From an uncultured Lachnospiraceae bacterium (GTDB lineage Bacteria; Bacillota; Clostridia; Lachnospirales; Lachnospiraceae): DNA of 64,000 nucleotides. Shown piece after piece: positions 45,519-55,828 of the stretch; the stretch's first letter is position 1, and each line of letters opens with the position of its first letter. Made by a program: the position numbers and the translations under genes. Where the stretch lies: the NCBI GenBank assembly GCA_900549665.1, contig URPH01000002.1, positions 1-64,000 on the forward strand. The letters run 5' to 3'. Under the pieces are notes generated by a model. That model saw only the letters and a list, made by a program, of their open reading frames with translations, searched no databases and was not told the origin of the DNA.

Positions 45519-46682
45519 TTATTTTACAACACGTACTCTGAATACACCCTCAATTGTTTTTAACTTGTTGATCACATCATCGGTAGCAGCTGCTTCAATA
45601 TCGAACATGGATACAGCATAATCTCCGCGAGATTTATTGATCATATCGGAAATATTGATATTGACATCACCAAAGCATGCAGCAAGCTTTGTGATGGTAT
45701 TGGCGATATTTTTGTGGAATACGGCAACACGTCCGGCCTTGGTGCATACGCCCATATCAATTGCCGGGTAATTTACGGAATGTGTGATATTGCCGTTTTC
45801 CAGATAATCAACCATTTCCTTAACACCCATAACCGCACAGTTGTCTTCGGATTCCTCTGTAGAAGCTCCGATATGGGGTGTCACGATACAACCGGCCTTG
45901 CCGGTTGTAATGGTGTTGGGGAAGTCTGTCACATATTTATGGACTTTGCCTGCCTCAATGGCTGCCAATACGTCCTCTTCCTTGCAGAGCACGTCTCTTG
46001 CGAAGTTTAAGATCACAACGCCGTCTTTCATCATGTCGATGGCTTCTTTGTTGATCATACCCTTGGTAGAATCCAGAGCAGGAACATGTACTGTAATGTA
46101 ATCACATTCTCTGTAGATATCTTCTACATTGACAACATGCTTAACAGCGCGTGATAAGCTCCATGCAGCATCTACAGACAGATACGGATCGTATCCGTAA
46201 ACTTCCATTCCGAGACTGATGGCAGCATTGGCAATTTTTGCACCGATTGCTCCCAGTCCGATGACACCAAGCTTTTTGCCATCGATCTCTGATCCGGCAA
46301 ATTTTTTCTTTTCTTTTTCAGCAGCCTTGGCAACATCTGCATTGCCGGTCTGGGATTTGACCCATTCGATACCGCCGGTCACATCACGGGCTGCCAAAAG
46401 CATACCGCAGAGAACAAGCTCTTTAACCGCATTGGAATTGGCTCCCGGTGTATTGAACACAACAATTCCTTTCTTTGCAAGCTCATCCAACGGAATATTG
46501 TTGACGCCGGCACCGGCTCTGACAACAGCCAGCAGATTGTCGGAAAACTCCATGGAATGCATGTCTGCACTTCTGACAAGGATTCCCTCTGCCTGATTGA
46601 CATCGTCTGTTTTTGTATATTCACTGCCAAAATGATCAAGTCCGACCTGAGCAATTGGATTTAAACAATAATACTGATACAT
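45519..46682 (-). CDS. serA: D-3-phosphoglycerate dehydrogenase
   Basis: 387 residues. It oxidises 3-phosphoglycerate in the first step of serine synthesis. The Rossmann motif is GLGAIGAKIAN (about residue 142). The catalytic His lies in TPHIGASTEESE, and the catalytic Arg in VRAGAGVNNI. A C-terminal ACT domain (about 318-387, NTITKLAACFGDVNINISDM) is the likely serine-feedback site; the extra intervening domain of long forms is missing. GAGGGATG precedes the ATG. It follows serC by 83 bp. Confidence 0.97.
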   Translation of the reverse strand: MYQYYCLNPIAQVGLDHFGSEYTKTDDVNQAEGILVRSADMHSMEFSDNLLAVVRAGAGVNNIPLDELAKKGIVVFNTPGANSNAVKELVLCGMLLAARDVTGGIEWVKSQTGNADVAKAAEKEKKKFAGSEIDGKKLGVIGLGAIGAKIANAAISLGMEVYGYDPYLSVDAAWSLSRAVKHVVNVEDIYRECDYITVHVPALDSTKGMINKEAIDMMKDGVVILNFARDVLCKEEDVLAAIEAGKVHKYVTDFPNTITTGKAGCIVTPHIGASTEESEDNCAVMGVKEMVDYLENGNITHSVNYPAIDMGVCTKAGRVAVFHKNIANTITKLAACFGDVNINISDMINKSRGDYAVSMFDIEAAATDDVINKLKTIEGVFRVRVVK

Positions 46683-46765
46683 TTTTTCATCCCTCTTTCT
46701 GAATCAATATGCCGGACCTGTTTACTGTACAGGTCCCGACATTTTTATAATCATCATCGCATGCT

Positions 46766-47848
46766 TTATGAATTTTTAGCTTCAAACTCTTTCATAAATG
46801 CAACTAATTTTTCAACACCCTCTCTGGGCATTGCATTGTAAATGGATGCTCTCATACCGCCAACGGTTCTGTGTCCCTTTAAGTTGACAAATCCTGCCTC
46901 TGTTGCCTCTTTGACAAATTTGGCATCAAGCTCTGCATCACCGGTAACGAAAGGCACATTCATAAGCGATCTGTCCTCTTTGACTACAGTTCCCTTGAAC
47001 ATCTTGCTTTCATCTAAGAAATCATATAAGATCTTGGCTTTTTCTTCATTTTTTTCTTTCATGACAGATAAGCCTCCCATCTTTTTTAACCATTTGAATA
47101 CCTTGCCACAGATATAGATACCGTAGCAGGGAGGTGTATTGTATAAAGATTCAGCATCTGCATGGATCTTGTATTTCATCATGGTAGGTGTTCCGGGAAG
47201 TACATCCTCTGTGATCAGATCTTCACGGATAATGACGATCACAACACCGGCCGGACCGATATTTTTCTGAACTCCACCATAGATCACACCGTATTTGCTT
47301 ACATCAACAGGCTCTGAAAGGAAGCATGATGATACATCGGCAACCAGTGTCTTGCCTTTGGTGTCAGGTAATTTTTTGTATTTGGTACCATAAATGGTAT
47401 TGTTTTCACAAATATATACATAATCCAGATCTTCCGGAATATCAAGATTACTGCAATCCGGAATATAAGAGAATGTTTTATCTGCACTGGATGCCAGCTC
47501 TACAGCCTCGCCGTAGATCTTAGCTTCCTGATAAGCTTTCTTTGCCCACTGACCGGTCACAATATAACCGGCTTTTTTGTTTTTCATCAGATTCATGGGG
47601 ATCATGGCAAACTGCAGCGAAGCACCGCCCTGTAAGAACAATACCTTGTAATTGTCAGGGATGTTCATTAATTCTCTAAGATCAGCTTCTGCTTCTTTGA
47701 TGATGTTATCATACACTTTGGAACGATGGCTCATCTCCATTACCGACATGCCGCTTCCCTTATAATCTAACATTTCATCTGCAGCTTCTTTTAATACTTC
47801 CTCAGGTAAAACTGCCGGACCTGCTGAAAAGTTATAAACTCTGGACAC
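46766..47848 (-). CDS. serC: Phosphoserine aminotransferase
   Basis: 360 residues. A PLP enzyme that makes O-phosphoserine from 3-phosphohydroxypyruvate and glutamate. The start VYNFSAGPAVLPEEVL is diagnostic, and the PLP lysine lies in GVIYGGVQKNIGPAG (about residue 190). The start codon is GTG at 47848, with GAGGAGGG 7 nt upstream. It has its own promoter and forms an operon with serA. Confidence 0.97.
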   Translation of the reverse strand: MSRVYNFSAGPAVLPEEVLKEAADEMLDYKGSGMSVMEMSHRSKVYDNIIKEAEADLRELMNIPDNYKVLFLQGGASLQFAMIPMNLMKNKKAGYIVTGQWAKKAYQEAKIYGEAVELASSADKTFSYIPDCSNLDIPEDLDYVYICENNTIYGTKYKKLPDTKGKTLVADVSSCFLSEPVDVSKYGVIYGGVQKNIGPAGVVIVIIREDLITEDVLPGTPTMMKYKIHADAESLYNTPPCYGIYICGKVFKWLKKMGGLSVMKEKNEEKAKILYDFLDESKMFKGTVVKEDRSLMNVPFVTGDAELDAKFVKEATEAGFVNLKGHRTVGGMRASIYNAMPREGVEKLVAFMKEFEAKNS

Positions 47849-47917
47849 TGAAAGTCCCTCCTCTTAATATATTATTGCGAATCTGAAATGTATATCAAAA
47901 ATAACACTTCAAACTCC

Positions 47918-47946
47918 ATTTTAGACTTGTATAAAATTTTCGTCAA
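47918..47946 (-). promoter_or_regulatory. Promoter of serC-serA
   Basis: Minus-strand TTGACG (47941-47946) and TAAAAT (47918-47923), spacer 17 bp, just after the L,D-transpeptidase stop and about 70 bp before serC. Confidence 0.65.
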
Positions 47947-47953
47947 TGAAAAT

Positions 47954-49357
47954 TTAGTAAAACAGGATAACCGGGGTGCCGATTTCTACCATATCATATA
48001 ACTTGCTTACCTCTGAAATCGGTGTATTGATACACCCGTGTGACCCGTTTGTTTTGTAAATTTCACCACCAAACCTGCCTCGCCAGTTGGCATCATGGAT
48101 CCCGATATTGTTGTAGACAGCAATCCAATATGAAACCGGAGTACGGTAATCTGCCCCGATCAGCACCCGGTTTCTCTGCATATAATATACATAGCACACC
48201 CTCTGCGGGGTTCCGTTTCCTTTTCCGGTACAGCCGGTCACGACGGGTGTCTGAAGCTTGATCCTGCCATTGACATAATAATACATGGTCTGGTTGGTCA
48301 TATCCACTTCAATATAAGTATTACCTATATCATTACTGCCTTTTCCATAGCCTCTCTGGCTGTAGATTGCCTCGGATTTATCACTTTTTTTGTCATTTAT
48401 CAATGTAAGCAGGTATTCCTTCTGCTTTTTCTGATCCAGTTTATATCCATAATTACCTTTTTCAATGACAACCGTACCGCCCCGTGTAGGGTTGAACTGC
48501 CATGGACCGCCTACACTGTCATGCCTGTCTGCCCACTTTTGCACGGTCATTGCAACAGCCTCCTCATCGATCATGAGATTGCCGTTGTCATCAAAAGAAA
48601 ACTCACCCTTATCATCTTTTGAAATCCAGGAAGCGATCACAGACGCATCCACCGTTTCATCACCATCATAAAAGCAACAGACAATTTCTACACTCTGCAG
48701 GTTATCGATCTTTTTCCAAAGTCTGAGTGTCTTTTTCATTTTGGCAGTATATTCCATCGGAATATAGCAGCCCGCATCGGCCAGATTTACACAGGTATCA
48801 CCGTTTAATACAGCATCAACAACCGTCTGTATGGTAAGATCCACATCTAAAAGATCCTTTGTTTCATCTATCAACTGATACCCGTCTTTGGATCTGACGA
48901 TTTCCACACGCACCTTTTCCGGATCCGCCTGATTTTTGATCAGATCAAGCTCATTCAGATAATCTCTGAGCATTTCCTCGTTGCATGTCCCCTTTGGTTC
49001 AACCGTTTCATCCTCAATGTCAGCATATGCTAACTTAATTCCCCACATAAGCGGATTTTGCTTTTGCAAAATCCTGTCTAAATCGTCCATATAGGAATAA
49101 CGGTAATCCATTTCCATAATCGGAATTTCCGTTTCCCTTCCGGACTTATCTATGATGGAAAAGGCTGCATCTTCTGTTTTCTGAACCAATAAATCATTGA
49201 CCTCGTCCGGTGTCATTCCTGCCGCATAGATACCGTTTATCATCACACCGTTCATATAGGTATCATGATACTGCCATGCAATATACAGATAGATACCGGC
49301 GCATAAAACAACTGGGACAAAAATGATAATTGCCAAAACTGTAATAACCTTTTTCAT
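47954..49357 (-). CDS. L,D-transpeptidase (YkuD) with PG_binding_4 region
   Basis: 467 residues. One N-terminal membrane anchor (about 5-25) is followed by an extracellular PG_binding_4-type region (about 45-320). A C-terminal YkuD domain (about 340-467) holds the active site SHGCINTP with Cys442 and the upstream His in NNIGIHDANW. It cross-links peptidoglycan stem peptides in the 3-3 mode or attaches ligands to them. AAGGTA precedes the ATG. It lies 18 bp after ilvB and appears to be the last gene of leuB-ilvD-ilvB, an odd place for a cell-wall enzyme. Confidence 0.94.
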   Translation of the reverse strand: MKKVITVLAIIIFVPVVLCAGIYLYIAWQYHDTYMNGVMINGIYAAGMTPDEVNDLLVQKTEDAAFSIIDKSGRETEIPIMEMDYRYSYMDDLDRILQKQNPLMWGIKLAYADIEDETVEPKGTCNEEMLRDYLNELDLIKNQADPEKVRVEIVRSKDGYQLIDETKDLLDVDLTIQTVVDAVLNGDTCVNLADAGCYIPMEYTAKMKKTLRLWKKIDNLQSVEIVCCFYDGDETVDASVIASWISKDDKGEFSFDDNGNLMIDEEAVAMTVQKWADRHDSVGGPWQFNPTRGGTVVIEKGNYGYKLDQKKQKEYLLTLINDKKSDKSEAIYSQRGYGKGSNDIGNTYIEVDMTNQTMYYYVNGRIKLQTPVVTGCTGKGNGTPQRVCYVYYMQRNRVLIGADYRTPVSYWIAVYNNIGIHDANWRGRFGGEIYKTNGSHGCINTPISEVSKLYDMVEIGTPVILFY

Positions 49358-49375
49358 CTTATGTACCTTTTCTTT

Positions 49376-51055
49376 TTACTTCTGTTTTGAAAGATCATCC
49401 GCATCAAATACATCACTGATCGGTGTACCGGGTGATACCATCGGAAATACCTTATCATCCTCATGGATCACAACCTCGATCAGAGCCGGACGCTTGCACT
49501 CCATAGCCTTGGTAATGGCGGGAAGTACCTCTTCCTTCTTTTCCACCCTGAAAGCCACACAGCCAAGAGCCTCAGCCACCTTGCAGTAATCAACCGCATC
49601 ATTTAAAACAGTCTGTGAATAGCGGTGTCCGTAAAACAATGTCTGCCACTGTCTTACCATACCGAGCACCTGATTGTTGATCACAACCTCGATGATCGGA
49701 ATATTGTATCTGGATGCTGTTGCCAACTCCTGCATGTTCATACGAAAGCACCCGTCACCTGCGATATTGACAACCGTCTTGTCGGGACGTCCAAGCTTGG
49801 CTCCTATGCAGGCACCAAGTCCGTATCCCATGGTTCCAAGACCGCCGGATGATAAAAATGTACGGGGTTCAGAATAATGATAAAACTGTGCTGCCCACAT
49901 CTGGTGCTGTCCCACATCTGTTGTGATGATCGCCTCACCCTTGGTGGCCTTATCAAGTGCTTCGATAAAATACGGACAGGTCAGATCCTTATCATCATAT
50001 TTTAAGGGATACTGTTTCTTTAAATCCAGTATATGCTCCATCCATTCCTTGTGCTCCGATTTGGACACATGTTTATTTAATTTGGAAAGGATTTCTTTCA
50101 GATCACCGATCAGGGCCGCATCTGTTTTGATGTTTTTATTGATCTCTGCCGCATCAATATCGACATGTATGATCTTGGCATTTTCAGCAAAGTGCTTGGG
50201 ATTGCCGATAACACGGTCCGAAAAACGTACACCAAGTGCGATCAGACAGTCACATTCGGATACACCCAGATTGGACGCTTTGGTGCCATGCATACCAAGC
50301 ATACCGGTATAACGCGCATCATTGCCGTCAAATGCACCCTTGCCAAGCAACGAATCGCAGACCGGGGCATCAATGATCTTGGCAAGCTCACGCACCTCTT
50401 TGGAGGCACCGGAAAGGATTGCACCGCCACCTACAAAGATAAACGGTTTTTGAGCCTCATCGATCATCTTGGCCACTTCATCGATCTGATCCATGGTATA
50501 TCTGCTCTTTTTTTCTTCTTTGACAGGCTCTTCTCTTGTATATTCGGTCGTATTGGCTGTCACATCCTTGGTAATATCCACAAGCACCGGACCCGGTCTG
50601 CCGCTTTTTGCAATATAAAAGGCTTTGCGGATCGTTTCAGCAAGCTTTGTCACGTCCTTTACGATAAAGCTGTGCTTGGTAATCGGCATCGTAACACCTG
50701 CAATATCCACCTCCTGGAAGGAATCCTTGCCAAGAGCCGGAAGTGTCACATTGGCGGTAATGGCAACAACCGGAATGGAATCCATATAAGCTGTCGCAAT
50801 ACCGGTGACCAGATTGGTCGCACCCGGTCCGCTTGTAGCCATGCAGACACCGACCCTGCCGGTAGCTCTTGCATAGCCGTCTGCGGCATGTGCAGCACCC
50901 TGCTCATGGGATGTCAGAACGTGTCTGATCTCATTGCTGTGCTTATATAATGCATCATATACATTTAAAATTGTTCCGCCCGGATATCCAAACACGGTAT
51001 CCACACCCTGCTCTTTTAAACATTCGATTACAATTTCTGAACCTGTCAACTGCAT
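49376..51055 (-). CDS. ilvB: Acetolactate synthase large subunit, canonical copy
   Basis: 559 residues. The canonical motifs are present: activating Glu51 in SHEQGAAHAADGYARATG, an FAD-domain RFSDRVIG, the ThDP motif AGDGCFRMN and NNQVLGMVRQWQ with Trp470, the residue that favours 2-oxobutyrate in characterised enzymes. It is therefore the better candidate for isoleucine synthesis. GGGAG precedes the ATG. It lies 26 bp after ilvD and has no small subunit beside it; the two small-subunit genes are both near the other copy at 7974-9587. Confidence 0.95.
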   Translation of the reverse strand: MQLTGSEIVIECLKEQGVDTVFGYPGGTILNVYDALYKHSNEIRHVLTSHEQGAAHAADGYARATGRVGVCMATSGPGATNLVTGIATAYMDSIPVVAITANVTLPALGKDSFQEVDIAGVTMPITKHSFIVKDVTKLAETIRKAFYIAKSGRPGPVLVDITKDVTANTTEYTREEPVKEEKKSRYTMDQIDEVAKMIDEAQKPFIFVGGGAILSGASKEVRELAKIIDAPVCDSLLGKGAFDGNDARYTGMLGMHGTKASNLGVSECDCLIALGVRFSDRVIGNPKHFAENAKIIHVDIDAAEINKNIKTDAALIGDLKEILSKLNKHVSKSEHKEWMEHILDLKKQYPLKYDDKDLTCPYFIEALDKATKGEAIITTDVGQHQMWAAQFYHYSEPRTFLSSGGLGTMGYGLGACIGAKLGRPDKTVVNIAGDGCFRMNMQELATASRYNIPIIEVVINNQVLGMVRQWQTLFYGHRYSQTVLNDAVDYCKVAEALGCVAFRVEKKEEVLPAITKAMECKRPALIEVVIHEDDKVFPMVSPGTPISDVFDADDLSKQK

Positions 51056-51081
51056 ATCTATTCTCCCTTATCCATAATACA

Positions 51082-52764
51082 TCAAATTTTTGCTTCGTTT
51101 TTCTTAACTTCCAAAATAGCCCCGCGGTTTCCGCTTGTAACAAGCTCTTTGTATCTTGCCAGATAGCCTGTGGTAACCTTGGGCTCTCTGGGCTGCCAAT
51201 TTGCTTTTCTTTCAGCCATTTCCTCGTCGGAAACCTTGACATTTAAGGTCATTTCCGGGATGTTGATGGAAATGATATCGCCTTCTTTTACAAAAGCGAT
51301 CGGTCCGCCGACTGCTGCTTCCGGAGAAACATGACCGATGGAAGCACCTCTGGATGCTCCTGAGAAACGTCCGTCAGTGATCAGGGCCACGCTGGAACCA
51401 AGTCCCATGCCTGCGATAGCTGATGTCGGATTGAGCATCTCTCTCATACCGGGACCTCCCTTGGGACCTTCATAACGGATGACAACAACATCACCTGCAA
51501 CGATCTTTCCGCCCTTGATAGCGGCGATCGCATCCTCTTCACAGTCAAATACTCTGGCAGGACCTTCGTGTACCAGCATTTCCTCTGCAACGGCAGAACG
51601 CTTTACAACACTTCCGTCGGGAGCCAAATTGCCCTTTAATACTGCAAGGCCACCGGTCTTACTGTACGGATTGTCAACCGGTCTGATAACCTCGGGATTT
51701 TTGTTGACTGCATTTTTGATATTTTCACCAACTGTTTTACCGGTTACGGTCATACAGTCTGTATTTAATAATCCGATATCCGCAAGCTCTTTCATAACCG
51801 CGTATACACCACCGGCCTCATTTAAGTCCTCCATGTAGGTCGGGCCTGCCGGAGCCAGATGGCATAAGTTGGGTGTCTTTTCACTGATCGGATTGGCAAA
51901 TGCGATATCAAAATCAAAACCGATCTCATGAGCGATTGCAGGAAGATGCAGCATACTGTTGGTAGAGCAGCCAAGTGCCATATCAACGGTCAGCGCATTC
52001 ATGATCGCATCCTTTGTCATGATGTCTCTCGGGCAGATATTTTTGCGGTACATTTCCATAACAGCCATACCTGCATGCTTTGCAAGCTTGATACGCTCAG
52101 AATATACTGCCGGGATAGTGCCGTTTCCGCCAAGTCCCATACCAAGTGCCTCTGTCAGACAGTTCATGGAATTGGCTGTATACATACCGGAGCATGAACC
52201 ACAGGTTGGGCATACCTTTTCTTCAAATTCGCGTACCTCTTCTTCGGTCATTGTACCGGCTGCGTTGGCACCTACTGCCTCAAACATGGAAGAAAGACTT
52301 CTCTTCTGTCCCTTTACATGACCTGCTAACATCGGTCCGCCGGATACAAATACGGTCGGCACGTTGATACGTGCTGCAGCCATCAAAAGTCCGGGAACGT
52401 TTTTATCACAGTTGGGAACCATGACAAGGGCATCAAACTGATGTGCCAGTGCCATACATTCAGTCGAATCGGCGATCAGATCTCTGGTAACCAGTGAATA
52501 CTTCATACCGATATGTCCCATGGCAATTCCGTCACAAACTGCAATAGCCGGGAATACAACAGGCACACCGCCTGCTTCTGCAACACCAAGCTTAACGGCA
52601 TTGACGATCTTATCCAGATTCATATGGCCGGGAACGATCTCATTGTATGAGCTTACAATACCGACCATGGGCTTTTTCATTTCTTCTTCGGTAAATCCCA
52701 AAGCATTGAACAAACTTCTGTGAGGCGCCTGCGCCATTCCTGTTTTAACATTATCACTCTTCAT
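51082..52764 (-). CDS. ilvD: Dihydroxy-acid dehydratase
   Basis: 560 residues. It dehydrates dihydroxy acids to 2-keto acids in valine and isoleucine synthesis and carries an Fe-S cluster. Cluster cysteines are visible in NCDKNVPG (about residue 118) and [15 protein letters not shown] (about 190). The C-terminal [14 protein letters not shown] is intact. AAGGCAGG precedes the ATG. It lies between leuB and ilvB in one operon. Confidence 0.97.
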   Translation of the reverse strand: MKSDNVKTGMAQAPHRSLFNALGFTEEEMKKPMVGIVSSYNEIVPGHMNLDKIVNAVKLGVAEAGGVPVVFPAIAVCDGIAMGHIGMKYSLVTRDLIADSTECMALAHQFDALVMVPNCDKNVPGLLMAAARINVPTVFVSGGPMLAGHVKGQKRSLSSMFEAVGANAAGTMTEEEVREFEEKVCPTCGSCSGMYTANSMNCLTEALGMGLGGNGTIPAVYSERIKLAKHAGMAVMEMYRKNICPRDIMTKDAIMNALTVDMALGCSTNSMLHLPAIAHEIGFDFDIAFANPISEKTPNLCHLAPAGPTYMEDLNEAGGVYAVMKELADIGLLNTDCMTVTGKTVGENIKNAVNKNPEVIRPVDNPYSKTGGLAVLKGNLAPDGSVVKRSAVAEEMLVHEGPARVFDCEEDAIAAIKGGKIVAGDVVVIRYEGPKGGPGMREMLNPTSAIAGMGLGSSVALITDGRFSGASRGASIGHVSPEAAVGGPIAFVKEGDIISINIPEMTLNVKVSDEEMAERKANWQPREPKVTTGYLARYKELVTSGNRGAILEVKKNEAKI

Positions 52765-52805
52765 ATCTATGTACCTGCCTTTAACTAAAATAATAATATT
52801 CTTTT

Positions 52806-53906
52806 TTATACTCTCTCTGCAAGCAGATCACCCATCTGTCTGCATCCGACAAGCGTAAACTTATCTTTCTGTGCTTCATCCTGTGGCATAATATCGATTG
52901 TACGATAGCCTTCCTTTAAGACCTGCTTAACCGCTGCATCAATCGCATCAGCTTCCTTGTCCAGATCAAAGGAATATCTGAGCATCATGGATGCGGAAAG
53001 AATGGTTGCGATCGGATTGGCAATATCCTTGCCTGCGATATCGGGTGCACTTCCGTGGCTCGGCTCATACAGTCCAAACTTGCTGTCGTTTAAGGAAGCG
53101 GATGCTAACATACCGATAGAACCTGTTACCATACTTGCTTCGTCCGATAAAATATCGCCAAACATATTTTCCGTCAGGATCACATCAAACTGTGCCGGAT
53201 CCTTGACAAGCTGCATTGCACAGTTGTCAACTAACATATGCTCTACCGTCACCTCAGGATAATCCTCTGCCACTTCATTGACGATCTTTCTCCAAAGTCT
53301 GGAAGAATCCAGAACATTGGCCTTATCCACGCTGGTCACCTTTTTGCGTCTCTTCATCGCAATGTCAAAGCCCTTGATCGCAATCCTGCGGATCTCATCC
53401 TCGGAATAGGTAAGGGTATCGACAGCTACCAGCCTGCCGTCTACCTCTTCGGTCTTTCTTTCACCAAAATACAATCCGCCGGTCAGCTCACGCATGATCA
53501 TCATATCAAATCCCGCAGCTGAAATCTCTTCTTTTAACGGACATGCGCTTGCGAGCTCATCATACAGTACCGCCGGTCTTAAATTGGCAAATAAATTGAG
53601 TGCCTTGCGGATCTTTAAAAGTCCTGCCTCCGGTCTTAAGTTGGGTGGAAGCTTATACCAGGGACTGGTGGTCGTATTGCCGCCAATAGAGCCCATCAAA
53701 ACCGCATCTGCTGCTTTGGCAGTAGCGATTGCTTCATCGGTAAGCGGAACGCCGTGCACATCAATGGATGCTCCTCCCATCAGAATATCTGTATATAACA
53801 TCTCATGACCATATTTTTTACCAACAGCATCCAGTACCTTTTTGGCTTCTGTCACAATCTCCGGTCCAATTCCGTCACCGGGAATGCATACAATATTTAA
53901 TTTCAT
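52806..53906 (-). CDS. leuB: 3-isopropylmalate dehydrogenase
   Basis: About 366 residues. It oxidises and decarboxylates 3-isopropylmalate in leucine synthesis. The start [17 protein letters not shown] is diagnostic. The substrate motif [14 protein letters not shown] and the NAD/Mg motif [16 protein letters not shown] are intact. AGAGG lies 7 nt before the ATG at 53906; an in-frame upstream stretch of 46 codons is unconserved. It is the first gene of the leuB-ilvD-ilvB-ykuD operon. Before it is a leader of about 150-200 nt with a small open frame. Confidence 0.97.
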   Translation of the reverse strand: MKLNIVCIPGDGIGPEIVTEAKKVLDAVGKKYGHEMLYTDILMGGASIDVHGVPLTDEAIATAKAADAVLMGSIGGNTTTSPWYKLPPNLRPEAGLLKIRKALNLFANLRPAVLYDELASACPLKEEISAAGFDMMIMRELTGGLYFGERKTEEVDGRLVAVDTLTYSEDEIRRIAIKGFDIAMKRRKKVTSVDKANVLDSSRLWRKIVNEVAEDYPEVTVEHMLVDNCAMQLVKDPAQFDVILTENMFGDILSDEASMVTGSIGMLASASLNDSKFGLYEPSHGSAPDIAGKDIANPIATILSASMMLRYSFDLDKEADAIDAAVKQVLKEGYRTIDIMPQDEAQKDKFTLVGCRQMGDLLAERV

Positions 53907-53961
53907 AATCAATCCTCTTTTCCCTAAAAAATCAGGCATTCCGTCTATTGCAATACAGCTG

Positions 53962-54051
53962 TCAGGGCCATCTGCCCCACAGTATGAACAAAACGTATAT
54001 GCCGTCTCTAATATCATAATAGAAACTGTCGGAAATATCAACATTTTTCAT
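53962..54051 (-). other. Possible 29-residue leader peptide upstream of leuB
   Basis: A short frame starts ATG at 54051 and ends TGA at 53962, about 55 bp before leuB. It encodes [10 protein letters not shown] at the start and a hydrophobic, branched-chain-rich end ([13 protein letters not shown]). A weak AGTAGG lies upstream. A small hairpin (CTGT, GGGC / GCCC, ACAG) overlaps its stop and a T6 run follows 40 nt later. It could serve a leucine/isoleucine/valine attenuator, but no clear competing structure is visible by eye. Confidence 0.3.
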
Positions 54052-54114
54052 GGTAAAACTGCCTACTATAACCGGTTGGAATAATTTGTATAAACGGCGG
54101 TTATTATCAATTAT

Positions 54115-54144
54115 AAAAAAGACCAACAGCAGCTGCTGTCGGCC
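54115..54144 (-). terminator. Terminator of tgt-yajC
   Basis: In the minus-strand RNA GGCCGACAGC pairs with GCUGUUGGUC over 10 bp, including two G-U pairs, around an AGCU loop, followed by six U residues. The G-U pairs make it much stronger on this strand than on the other. Confidence 0.85.
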
Positions 54145-54171
54145 TTTTCATAGTCTGTGTCATGACAAAAA

Positions 54172-54525
54172 TTATTTGTCTTTCTTTTTATCTTTTTTAT
54201 CCTCTGCGGGAGCGGGTGCGCCTGCTTTTTCAATCTGGGCAATTGCACTTTTACTCATCGGGATACGGCAGTTTTTGTTGCTGCCAAACTCTACGATAAC
54301 AGTATCATCCGTGATATCGATGATCATACCATAAAAACCGCTTGTTGTCAGGACACTGTCACCAATCTGCATATCTGCAAGCATGGCGTTGATACGTTTC
54401 TGTTCTTTTCTCTGAGAACCACCCATCAACCAAAACATAGCTACAATTGCTACAATCCAGACAACTATATATACAACTGTATTTGTTGTGCTCATTCCTG
54501 AACTGGCTGTTAATAACATTCCCAT
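54172..54525 (-). CDS. yajC: Preprotein translocase subunit YajC
   Basis: About 117 residues. One N-terminal membrane helix (about 17-36) is followed by a small beta domain with IGDSVLTTSGFYG and a Lys/Asp-rich tail. YajC accompanies SecDF at the Sec translocon. AGGAGG lies 7 nt before the ATG at 54525, which decides against the in-frame codons upstream. It follows tgt by 93 bp, the usual tgt-yajC order, but secD-secF do not follow. Confidence 0.93.
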   Translation of the reverse strand: MGMLLTASSGMSTTNTVVYIVVWIVAIVAMFWLMGGSQRKEQKRINAMLADMQIGDSVLTTSGFYGMIIDITDDTVIVEFGSNKNCRIPMSKSAIAQIEKAGAPAPAEDKKDKKKDK

Positions 54526-54618
54526 AACCGGACCTCCTAATTTTTTCACTAAAAAATATCATACACAAAACAGGCTTTTACTTCAAGTATTTTTGCAAAT
54601 TTCATAAGGATTTAAGAA

Positions 54619-55752
54619 TTAGGCCTGTCCGTTTTTCATAGAATCGAGCTTTTCTTTTTTGTATTGCGCAAATCTGCCCTCGTCCAGTGCATCCCGGATC
54701 TCTTCCATCATGTGATTGTAAAAATACAGGTTGTGCATAACGCAGAAACGCATTCCAAGCATTTCCTTGGCCTTTAACAAATGTCTGATATAGGCTCTGC
54801 TGTATCTGCGGCAGGCCGGACACTGACAGCCCTCTTCAATCGGTCTTTCATCCAGCTCATACTTGGCATTTAACAGATTGAGCTTACCGTATGCCGTATA
54901 AACATTGGCATGTCTGCCGTTTCTGGTCGGATATACACAGTCAAAGAAATCAATTCCGCGCTCAACAGCCTCCAGAATATTTTCCGGAGTACCGACACCC
55001 ATCAGATAGGTTGGTTTATTTTGGGGAAGATGCTCGACCGTCACATCCAGAATATGGTACATCTGTTCATGAGTCTCTCCTACTGCAAGTCCGCCGATCG
55101 CATATCCGGGCAGATCAAACTCGGATATGCGCTTGGCATGTTCAATTCGCACATCATCATAAATGGCTCCCTGGTCAATGCCAAAAAGCATCTGCTCCCT
55201 GTTAATCGTATCCTCTAATTGATTCAGACGGTGCATTTCATTTTTGCATCGTTCAAGCCATCTGGTCGTACGCTCCACGGATTTTACCACATAATCCTTA
55301 TCCGCCAAAGCCGGTGCACATTCATCAAATGCCATGGCGATCGTGGAAGCCAGATTGGACTGGATCCTCATACTTTCCTCCGGTCCCATAAAGATCCTGT
55401 GTCCGTCAATGTGTGACTGGAAGGTGACACCTTCCTCCTTGATGCTGCGGAGCTTGGCAAGCGAGAAAACCTGAAATCCACCCGAATCGGTCAGGATCGG
55501 TTTATTCCAGCTCATAAACTTATGTAAACCGCCAAGCTTTTTGATCACCTCGTCGCCGGGACGTACATGCAGATGGTAGGTATTGGATAACTCGATCTGT
55601 GTCCCCAGCTGTTCAAGATCCTCGGTTGATACTGCACCCTTAATGGCGGCAACCGTACCTACATTCATAAAAACCGGGGTCTCAACCACGCCGTGCGGTG
55701 TGTGAAAACGTCCTCTCTTGGCACGTCCTTCTGTCTTTATCAATTCATACAT
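54619..55752 (-). CDS. tgt: tRNA-guanine transglycosylase
   Basis: About 377 residues. It exchanges guanine-34 of GUN-anticodon tRNAs for preQ1 in queuosine synthesis. The catalytic Asp lies in ILTDSGGFQVFSL; a second Asp lies in GVDFFDCVYPTRNGR-type (DFFDCVYPTRNGR). The zinc site is CQCPACRRYSRAYIRH. AAGGAG precedes the ATG at 55752; an upstream in-frame start is ten codons earlier. It forms an operon with yajC. queA is not seen upstream, where a VanY-like gene lies instead. Confidence 0.96.
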   Translation of the reverse strand: MYELIKTEGRAKRGRFHTPHGVVETPVFMNVGTVAAIKGAVSTEDLEQLGTQIELSNTYHLHVRPGDEVIKKLGGLHKFMSWNKPILTDSGGFQVFSLAKLRSIKEEGVTFQSHIDGHRIFMGPEESMRIQSNLASTIAMAFDECAPALADKDYVVKSVERTTRWLERCKNEMHRLNQLEDTINREQMLFGIDQGAIYDDVRIEHAKRISEFDLPGYAIGGLAVGETHEQMYHILDVTVEHLPQNKPTYLMGVGTPENILEAVERGIDFFDCVYPTRNGRHANVYTAYGKLNLLNAKYELDERPIEEGCQCPACRRYSRAYIRHLLKAKEMLGMRFCVMHNLYFYNHMMEEIRDALDEGRFAQYKKEKLDSMKNGQA

Positions 55753-55828
55753 GCTATGTGCTCTCCTTAACTGTTTGCTCAAATTTTTATTCTCAAATCA
55801 TCTTCTATGATCGTTTATTCCATCTGTA

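Noticed and set aside
53907..54171. T-box or known ilv/leu riboswitch before leuB
   Set aside because: I looked for the conserved T-box AGGGTGGNACCGCG sequence on the minus strand and did not see it here or elsewhere in the window.
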